A DNA stretch of 64,000 nucleotides from NCBI GenBank assembly GCA_963573315.1, contig OY752150.1, forward strand, positions 620,001 through 684,000, in the 5' to 3' direction. Below are positions 56,201 to 64,000 of the stretch, piece by piece. The notes below the pieces were generated by a model, which did no database searches, was not told where the DNA came from, and worked only from the letters and a program-made list of their open reading frames with translations. This DNA is from Entomortierella parvispora (Eukaryota; Mortierellomycota; Mortierellomycetes; Mortierellales; Mortierellaceae). The position numbers were made by a program, and so were the translations under genes. The first letter of the stretch is position 1. Each line of letters opens with the position of its first letter.

Positions 56201-56381
56201 AGCAACGTCTCTGTCAGGAACAGGGTCAGGAGCAGGGCTAAGCAGGCGCAAGGGGTCCATACAATCCATTGATACCTCCGTCTCGAGCTCTTCCTCTCCT
56301 TCCCATGGCGCAGATGATCCTTCCGAGGCCTCACCAGTATCGACAACCCTTGACGAAGAGGATAACGAGGGCAAGGAATAA
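53246..56381 (+). CDS. CASTOR-like ACT-domain protein (arginine sensor of TORC1 family)
   Basis: Five exons (53246-53352, 53623-53774, 54092-54152, 55138-55743, 55850-56381) give 485 residues. The start DILPFRLKLASIAKDDIPRC, then LMKLVLFPAGPQHLFSYTET and EVSLILDES, aligns with human CASTOR1 (ACT 1), followed by VEVISRVSKALADINVSIMQ and ISTYDADFTLLPECDLTRAL (ACT 2). After an acidic, Ser-rich insert of about 140 residues come SFTQTDSTLSIIMDEATMSL and GDGPLGFDECGIVSAFSRPL, then YLSTFNSDYIMVNDQDFEQA (ACT 3/4), closely matching the CASTOR LGFDECGIV and YISTFNFDH segments. The tail is Ser/Glu-rich. CASTOR1 binds arginine and releases GATOR2 inhibition. Intron 3 is 985 bases, far longer than its neighbours; intron 1 has a long poly(A) next to its acceptor. 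Confidence 0.9.
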
Positions 56382-56952
56382 GAGCATGGTGGGGCTTACT
56401 ACTCTTTCCTTGTCAACAACAACAACAACAAAAAAAGAAAAAGAAAAAAAAAAAAGGATCGACGAAATTTGCAACACATCCGTACCCTTCTTTCCATATA
56501 CTTTTATACGCCCTTGCTTCACTGTACAATACTTCCCCAATAAAAAAAACATATCTCTCAAATGTCACTGCAATGACAATAATGAAAAAAAAAAATGAGC
56601 AGTTTTGATGAAAGCGATAGACCCTAGCTGCTTTTTGTCTCCTGAGGGGATGAAAGAACTCGTGAATTTATTTCATGAAGAGATGAGGGCTGAAGTGATG
56701 TAAATTGAAGGTCTTTGAATTGGATGGATGTAGAGCCAGAGAGGCTTCAAATGCAAGAGAATGACCTTGAAGGTTATGGCCACACTTGTCCTGCTGTCAA
56801 AACTGGCAAGTGCGTAGACCGCTTGGAGAAAGGGAGGAAGAAGTAGGGGAAGTAGGGGAGGAGTGTGAGGGATGAAAGGATTAATGAAAGGTGGGAGAGA
56901 TAAAAGAAAATCGTAAAGTTGGTCATTAGATGGGAACAAAGGACAAGGAATC
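56382..56952. other. Convergent 3' ends of CASTOR-like and membrane-protein genes
   Basis: AATAAA at 56539-56544 on the + strand and the complement of AATAAA at 56667-56672 for the minus gene. Several A-rich runs; no gene. Confidence 0.5.
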
Positions 56953-59624
56953 TCATTCACGTAACTCGCGCAAAAAGTGGTTGTTCTGACTGTAATCCTC
57001 AGATCCATAGCCATGCATGTTGTGGCCCGGCGCTGGAGCGCCGGCTGGTCCCAGGGACTGATGTTGCTGCTGCTGTGAGTAGCGCGGATCCGGTTGGTCG
57101 TAGCTCTCATCCGGATATCGGTAGGCATGGTACTCGGGTGCATGGCTATTCGAGATTTGAGTTCCCGGCTCGCTAGAGAGACTCATGTGCTGCTGGTGAT
57201 GAGGATAGGCCGAGTTTGTTGCGTCACCAAGGATCTCCGCTCCATTTGCGACTGCTGCCCCTGTCATCGGGTCATAATTGTAGTAGTTGGGGTCATAGTA
57301 TTGGTCTTGTTGGTAGTGATCCTGTTGATAATGGTCCTGTGCTGTGTAGTGTTGCTGTTGCTGATACGCAGAAGCTCCCAAGGCTGTGGCTGCCACAGAA
57401 GAGGGTCCATTGGATGCCGAGGCCATGTCCAATGCGGACTCATGAGCGACAGGTCTGAAGAGATCATCATAGCTCGAGTATTCTTCTGGATCATCGTGCG
57501 ATCGGTAAGCTCCAGCTCCCGCTGCTCCTCCTGCGGCGCCAGCCATACCTCCTGCCGCAATCTTGCTCTTGAACTGACGCGACGGCTGGATCCACCCAAC
57601 AAGGCATCATGACATTAGATTGTTTTTCATCCAAAGAGAGAAAATAAGATTGCTTTTCGTTGAATGTCAGAAGAAAGCTTACCGAGAGCTTCCACTTGCG
57701 GAAAATCCAAATGCCAATGACGCCAGCAATAATAATAGCCGCCAACACGACCCCAATCGTTACTGCCATCTTGTTGCCGCTTCCCATGGTATTTTGATGT
57801 GCCGTAGCGTTGTTATTGTTATTTCCTCCTGCTGTAGGCATGATTTCATCTTTAGATCCTACCGTCGGCTTTGTTGTAGGTTTGTGACGGGAGGTCGTGG
57901 TTGTGTCCACACCGTCATCGTTGCTGTCCGTCAGTGGAAGAGTCGGTCCAGGTGTGGGATCGGAGGTGTCGCCACTGTCGGTAGTTGTGGAAACGGCTGT
58001 ATTCACTGGGTCCGGAGAGGGTCCAGGTGTAGGCTCTTCTTTCGATGAATCATCCACAGCCGATGTCGGTTCCTCTGCTGGAGGGGATGGAACTGAGGGA
58101 GGCGAGGGCTCTGGTTCGATAACGGGTGGTTCAGGCAAGGGCAATGGAAGTTCAGTAAAAACAGGAGATGGAGAAGGCAAAGGTTCGTCAGTATTGTTGC
58201 CTTCACCGTCATTTGGCTGAGATTCTCCAGATTCTTCTTGAGACTCTTTGTCCTGGTCCTGATCCTGGGGTCCGCGCTCTGATCTGTCATCACTGTTGTT
58301 ATCACTGCTATTGCCGTCGTCGTCACCCCTAGACACCAGATAGACGGCCGGAGGGCTGACGCCTGGAAAATCAGAAGGAAATATAACGCGTCGATTAGTA
58401 TAGTGAGCCGACCCTTTGTCCATGAGTGGTTCATGGTTTTTTGTGGGCTCTTCACGCGTTTCGTTTTGTCGTCACCGTTCTTCTTCTGTTTTTAGGTCTT
58501 ACATCTCGTTTCATTGTCCATAGAGAGTGCATGCCGTATGTTCTACTGTTTTTTCAAGTTTCTCCGTGTCCCTGGCTGGATATCCGATTATCCAGGCTCT
58601 ACATAACGGTCAGCCTTTTCAATCCTGCTGAAGTGTTGCTCTGGATTCCAGAAGAATAGAGTCATGTCTGTCGTCCGAGAGTTGGGGTTGTCCTCGCCCG
58701 TTCCTGATTCTCCAGTTTCGAATCCAAGAAGATCGAAACACAAGAAACAACCACAAAAGCATCGAGGCCTGGTTGGCTCTCAAATAAAAGGAAAGAAGGA
58801 AAAAGAAAGACAAGAAGGGGTCCTCTCTTCCAAAGTTCAAAAATACATTAAGCTGTGGTCCGATCTAGGAGCCAACAAACAAACACGGGGCCTCGAGACC
58901 GAGAGCAAGAATGAAAAAGGTCGCGCACAAATGGACTGCGGGCAAACATGACATAAACACATCAACAAACACAAATACGCGACAAAGAAAAACGCTCCTT
59001 CAAAAAAAAAGAAAAGGCAAGGAGTAAATTCGCCTCTAGGAGACAAACGCTCCTTCGCTCAACGTTTCTTCTCTTTTTCCCCTCTTTCTTTTTTTTATGC
59101 TGTTCTCAAACAAATGAGGTGTGGAGGGTATATGAGCACGTATGTCCATGCATGGTGTGGATGGCTGTAACCAACGGAAAAAAAACTGTGGTTGGATTCG
59201 AGGGTGGAAATCGGGTGACATTCTTACCGTTGGATGAGGGAGGCGAAGAAGGCGGTGATTCTGGAGCCGGGGCCTGGGCTGGAGCTGTATCCTGTACAGG
59301 AGCAGTAGCAGGCGCCGAGGCTGGCGCTGACGCTGGTGCGGAGGCTGATTTTGGAGTGACCAAATCTCCAACCAAAGAGTCCAACAAAGTGCCATCTCTC
59401 TTTTCCAGAGGCAATCGACGAGGCCCCTCGCCTACGAGACTGCGTCTTCGATGGAAGGTAGCAGATTCAACCTGATCCGGCTTTGACTCTCTCTGGAAAT
59501 GGACATGGGTTGTTGCTGGAGGGTGAGAAAGGGGTTTGTACTGGGCTTCGCAGGTCATGGTTGTTGTGGCCAAGACCACGACGGCTGCCTGGGTGAGGAT
59601 CCAGGTTGTCGGTGCAAACTTCAT
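56953..59624 (-). CDS. Single-pass membrane protein with Pro/Ser/Thr-rich ectodomain, unrecognised
   Basis: Three exons (59624-59228, 58362-57683, 57585-56953) give 569 residues in phase. A signal peptide (residues 1-27, ending TTTMTCEAQ), an Ala/Pro repeat (APASAPASAPATAP, about 93-130), an acidic Ser/Asp and Pro-rich ectodomain (about 150-325) and one membrane helix (VTIGVVLAAIIIAGVIGIWIF, about 330-353) are seen. The cytosolic tail is rich in Gln, Tyr and His (HYQQDHYQQDQYYD). This is the layout of wall-stress-sensor-like (Mid2-type) proteins, but no family motif was recognised. Exon 1 is joined to exon 2 across an 866-base gap; the phase fits and it supplies the signal peptide, but two separate genes remain possible. 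Confidence 0.65.
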
Positions 59625-60262
59625 TGTGGCGATTTCGTATTTGCTTTCTCGACCTAAAGACAGCCGAGAGTAAAGAAAAGGCGAAAGGGTAGGATGCAAA
59701 GAGGTGCAAGGATGCGAGAAGGGACAGAGAAAAGGGAGGGATGGGGCACTTTGAACTGAGTCGACGCGTTGTTTATGAGAGGAAGGACGGATGGTGCGAT
59801 GCAGAGTGCTCTGAAGTGGGTGCAGAAAAATTTTTTTTTTCTTTTTCCAGGCACACAGAGGAAAAGAGCGGATGCAATGAGGAATGGAAGGGCGGACGAC
59901 ACATAATGAATGAAGGCAAAGGGCACATTATAGATCCGATCCTTCATGCATGTGTCTAGGCCATCGACAACGTCCGGATCAGCAGCTGCAGGAACAGGAG
60001 CAAGGAACAGGAGACGGAACCGCGAGACCGCTCAGGAGTGGCCAGGTCTGTCTTCAGCTCATCGTTGTTGTCTCGAAGTCTGATTCCGTTTCTTCTTTTT
60101 TCCTTCTGTCCTCTTCGCCTGGTCTTCTTCTTGGTCTTTCTCTTGTTCTTGCTCTTGGTCTTTCTCTTGGTACGGTTCCAAAGGCATCCCAGCCATCCGT
60201 GCAAGGCGCAAAGGAAAATGTTTATTTGTATTTATCATACATTCAAGTACTAAGGGCAAACG
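59625..60262. promoter_or_regulatory. Region between the membrane-protein and Iml2-like genes
   Basis: Promoter of the minus membrane-protein gene (59625-59960), then 3' region of the Iml2-like gene with tandem TCTTGTTCTTGCTCTTGG-type units (about 60125-60172) and AATAAA complement at 60221-60226. No gene seen. Confidence 0.5.
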
Positions 60263-63200
60263 CTACGGCTTTCCAGAGAGAGTCGCCTTGAGGGATACCT
60301 GCGACCCCGTCATCCACTGCTGACTCCCACGACGTCTCTGTGCATCGGAGAGGATATTGGGCAGCGTACTACTAGTTGAACTCCAACCCTGATATGAAGG
60401 AGTTGCCTGTACCGCCGCTGCTACTGCTGACGATCCTGACGATCCTGACGATGTCGACACTGGCTCCGAAGCCCCCCTAGAAGACTTGGAGCTCTTCATC
60501 GTCGAACTGGCACTGTTGCTATCGATCCCCTCTGTCTCTGAGGCCGCGGCGGTGTTTCTTGCTTCTTCCAGGATTGTCTTTTGAATCTGTTCAATACAAA
60601 TCGAACTTCGTTGGCGCAATACTTGTGAGAACTCAAACTTCTTGTATCTCGAGCTGTAAAAACTAGCTGGACTTGGCGGTGATTGCCCGGACGCTGCTGA
60701 CCCTGATGTGGAAGATGACGATGACGAGGACGGAGGAATACAGGCGGGCGCGCTGAATATCTGGCTGTGCCGATTAAATGCCGCCGCTGCCAAAGGACTG
60801 GCTGCACTCTCGACCAAGTTAGTGATCGTGTCTGATGGATACCCACCACCAAAGACAGAGAGTCGAGGGTTTGAATTCAAATGGCTAAGGGATGACGACG
60901 AATTATTGTTGCTGCTTGTTCCGCTGAGAAAAATACTGGCCGGTCGGGCTTCTTTTCCAGGACCCTTGACCACCCATTTAAACTGCTCCAGTGCTGCCTG
61001 CGGGAGATGTAGTTTCTTGAACAGGAGCTCGCCGAGCTAAATCAAGAAGGAAAAGGTCATCTCGTTAATGAAGGTGTCTCTGCCGTAGGAGATGACAATG
61101 GTAACACTTGAAGCTATCCTATCATTGTGTGTATGTTTTTACCTCATAGTGACAATACGGGATGACCCACATTTCAGACACAATGGTCGACTCGAGTAAC
61201 AAGCAGTCTGTCAAGGATGTGTAAGCAAAAGTCGCGTCATCCGGGAGCAATTGACGGTGAACTACGGCACTCAGGAGCAGATAGATCGCCTGAGAGTCAC
61301 CATCCGCTGTTGATTGAACTGACTATACAAATTGAGGGCAAAGAAGAGGAAATAACCCTTTCAGCGTCGCGCGTCAAGTATTGGTTACCTTGGTAACAAA
61401 AATAAATAAATAAAAATCCTTCGATCTCTACCTTCCATATCGTCTCGAGCAAAGTCTTGAACTTTCGAAGAAGCACAGGTTTCATGTAGGCCAGATCGCG
61501 TCGCAGATATAGGATGACAAGTGGCAAGAAAGGAGAAATACGCCCGTTCTGAAGGCTTTTTTGACATTGGTTCCATGCAAACTTGTTGAATCGGTTGAGC
61601 TACGAGTTCCAAGAGGGGAATGCACAAAAATAACAATCAATGATCGCCTCCAAGCTGAAACTACAAACATATCATTATCGACGAGGCATCTCCGTACCTT
61701 GCCAGCTTGACTAGGTGGTGGCGGTGGGGAAAACGAGGCGATGAATCCACTGCCTGTAATCGTTCCATGTGAAAATGACGATTCTGATTCCTGGACTGTG
61801 GATGAGCTTTGGGTGGAGCCGGTCTTGACGTGTTCAAAGATTGAGCCTCCTAGTGTTGTCTTCGTTGTCGTATTAAGCTGCTCTGGAGTGGCCATCATAG
61901 CCAGAACTTCCTGTGCGGCTACGAGTAGATCCGAATCCGAACTTGTGCGGGCCCGAGGCGCTGTGGATGGGGTGGTGGATCCAGAATCAGATCCCAGTAC
62001 GCCTCCAGGGATTGTAGCGCGCTCTAGGTGATGTCCAAATCCTTCTCGTCCATATTCGAAATAGCCCTCCTGCCCTAATCGAATGACTACTTTGCACGCA
62101 ATCAGGCACAAACCGCAGAATGGCGCCAATTCAAAGTCGTCTTCTTCTTCATCATCCATGTCCACACTCATGTCCTGCGCCACGGTTGATGTAGACAGCG
62201 ACTGATTGATGCTGTTGCTCCTACTGGTCCGCCTTCTTCGTGCTGCAGCAGCTTGGGCAACTGAACTGTTTGCCGTGATAGGAACAAAGAATCGCCTCCA
62301 AAGGATCTCAAAGATATCGGCTGCTTTTTCAAACTCTTGATTGACAAAGAAAGTCAGTCCAAGCTCAAATCGATAGTTAATCGAAGGAATGCCTGCCGCC
62401 TCGCAAGTTTGAATGCCACGTGTGATGTGATTCAGAGCCCCGGGGATAATATTTCCACTCTTGCGAGCATGATGACATGCCATGAGAAGGTAGCTCGACC
62501 CATTACTGATGACACACAATTGCAGATGTTAGTAGGCGTTTTATAGGCTCGATCTTCACCGATCTAAAGTAGAATGGTACTTACGGGCAGGACTTAAGAC
62601 AGTCTTGGAGGATGTCGCCAGCTCTTCCAAGAGAGATATTAGGATCGTTCATTCCCCGGGGCAAGAACAAATAATTGATCAGCAAGAATAAAGCCGAAAA
62701 GGGAGCTACGGAGTATGAGCAGATTTGGATTAAAGATCTTGATGGGTTGCGGGCAACATTGGTACTGAGAAAGAGAGGTGGCACCTACCCCGACCGTTTT
62801 TGTGTGCAAACACAGACTCCAGATGTTGAATCCCCTGCTCATGGTTCGACTGCAATCCAATCGTCCTGAGCGCTGGTAACAACGACTTTGGAACAATCGT
62901 GACGATAAAGTAGAATAGACCCAATCCATACCGTACATAATCCTCGATATCGTCCAACACCTTGACTGCCGTCTTGATCTCATCCAGCGCCTTTGACTGT
63001 TCTCTAAGGACACTAGCGAGGCCCTTCGAGGAGGGACTGGAGGCCAAGAATTTTGACCGTGTCCTGGGCTCGTTGCTGTTGCTTATACTGCTGCTGCTCA
63101 GTGGTAGCTCCGCACCATCCACCGGAGACGTCGAGAAAGATGTGGATGAGTGATGGGTACTCGTACGTCTACCAAAGATGGACCATCGAGACCCTTCCAC

Positions 63201-64000
63201 CGGATGAGAAGACGAACCCGCTGATGTTACCGATCGTTTGGGTAGACTGGACGGGATGGAAACTGGCGCAGGGAAAGTCTGAGTTCCAACGGGTATGTTT
63301 TCCTTATCATCGACCGCCGTAGGTGAGGCCATGTCCGAATCAGCATCTGCTTGGACTTGAGCTTGAGCTTGCGCGCAAAGAGTTGAGAGCTTCTGCCAGC
63401 GATCCTTGGCCTGCTCTATCTCCTGTTTGATCCGCATATATCCTTTCCAGGCGCGACGCAATTGAAGTCCTCCGCGGATGTCGGAAAAGGTACCCTTGGT
63501 GTCTGATGATCCGGTTAGCTGAAGGATGCCACGATAAAGTAACGCGTCATAGAACGACATTTCACAGTCCCACTTGTAGTTTTGTCGCAGAGTGTTCTCG
63601 TTAACTGAGATCAAACTTGCATCTGCGCTGCAAATGGATCGGTAACTCATATAACTCGACTCCTGCAGAGGATAGTACAAATAGGTTTAGAGTTCTGCTC
63701 AAAATCCTGCTCATTTTTTTCGGATTGACGTTCAATTGCACTTACAAATTCTTGTTTCTTATCAAGGATTCGTGATGCAACCTGCTCAGAATGTTGCAGC
63801 GACTCCATGAGTTCCGAGTCTGGTTCTGAGAGCTGTCCACTAATGAGCTGTCGCACGATGTGGACCTAAAGATGGAGTGGAAGATTGGGGCCAGGTAAGC
63901 AAATTGTTGCTCATTTTGTGACAATGGTTCACTCTGCCATCAATTGATCGACGATATTTATACCTCAGCAGTTGCAAGGCTCCATCGAGGAAAGGATGCG
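60263..64000 (-). CDS. Iml2/TTC39-family protein, 5' end outside the window
   Basis: Partial. Exons seen: 61036-60263, 61322-61143, 61599-61432, 62505-61698, 62705-62585, 63662-62789, 63865-63746 and 64000-63964 or beyond. The order of conserved blocks fits the Iml2/TTC39 family: TFSDIRGGLQLRRAWKGYMR, LLYRGILQLTG, YGLGLFYFIVTIVPKSLLPA, APFSALFLLINYLFLPRG, SSYLLMACHHARKSGNIIPG, FELGLTFFVNQEFEKAADIF, FCGLCLIACKVV, and the C-terminal PYCHYELGELLFKKLHLPQA. TPR-like helical repeats are expected. Yeast Iml2 acts in inclusion-body clearance with lipid droplets. Long Ser/Asp and Ser/Thr inserts (for example in 61698-62300 and the last 200 residues) are disordered, and residues near the C-terminus are Ser/Ala-rich. 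The missing N-terminus lies beyond 64000. Confidence 0.85.

Overview
The window looks like nuclear DNA of an early-diverging filamentous fungus, most likely Mucoromycota in the broad sense and possibly Mortierella-like (the lineage is inference). The signs are intron-rich genes with short GT-AG introns and a few GC-AG introns, short intergenic spaces full of CT/GA tracts, a fungal NAD saccharopine dehydrogenase (lysine made by the aminoadipate route), Kre9/Knh1-type and other secreted wall proteins, and genes usually associated with animals (a CASTOR-like arginine sensor, GTPBP1 and GPATCH8 homologues). I saw no tRNA, rRNA, CRISPR array or intact transposon. Exon limits were set by hand from splice signals and checked for phase, so every multi-exon protein given here is a continuous reading frame.

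Layout. 1-7.8 kb: GPATCH8-like protein (+), saccharopine dehydrogenase (-), Kre9-like GPI protein (-), basic LGLGAKY-motif protein (+), Cys-rich secreted protein (+). 7.9-13.7 kb: a large HIBCH-fold protein with duplicated N-terminal motifs and C-terminal CP repeats (-), head to head with an ORMDL sphingolipid regulator (+), then ribosomal protein uS8 (-). 14.5-18.9 kb: PSMG1-like proteasome chaperone (-) and a GTPBP1 GTPase (-). 19.9-26.4 kb: small cupin (+), ALG9 mannosyltransferase (+), PB1-SAM adaptor (-). 27.8-32.8 kb: Mss4/Dss4 (-), a J-domain/TMEM185 fusion (+), PFA4-like palmitoyltransferase (+). 33.4-37.4 kb: a gene-poor repeat region with two almost identical 0.69-kb direct repeats and fragments of duplicated Gln/Pro-rich genes. 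37.8-44.3 kb: acyl-CoA oxidase (-) head to head with ATG3 (+), then VPS60/CHMP5 (+). 44.5-46.6 kb: a decayed minus-strand locus. 47.2-64 kb: type I membrane protein (+), secreted S41 peptidase (+), CASTOR-like protein (+), single-pass membrane protein (-), and an Iml2/TTC39 protein (-) that runs off the right end.

Functional themes. Several genes concern membranes and secretion (ORMDL, ALG9, PFA4-like, Mss4, VPS60, J/TMEM185, Iml2). Others concern amino acids and nutrient sensing (LYS1, CASTOR-like), degradation and recycling (ATG3, PSMG1-like, acyl-CoA oxidase) and the cell surface (Kre9-like and three unrecognised secreted or membrane proteins). They do not form an obvious cluster. The most unusual items are the HIBCH-fold protein, which lacks the catalytic signature and carries five Cys-Pro motifs, and the unlisted decayed loci at 33.5-37.3 and 44.5-46.6 kb.
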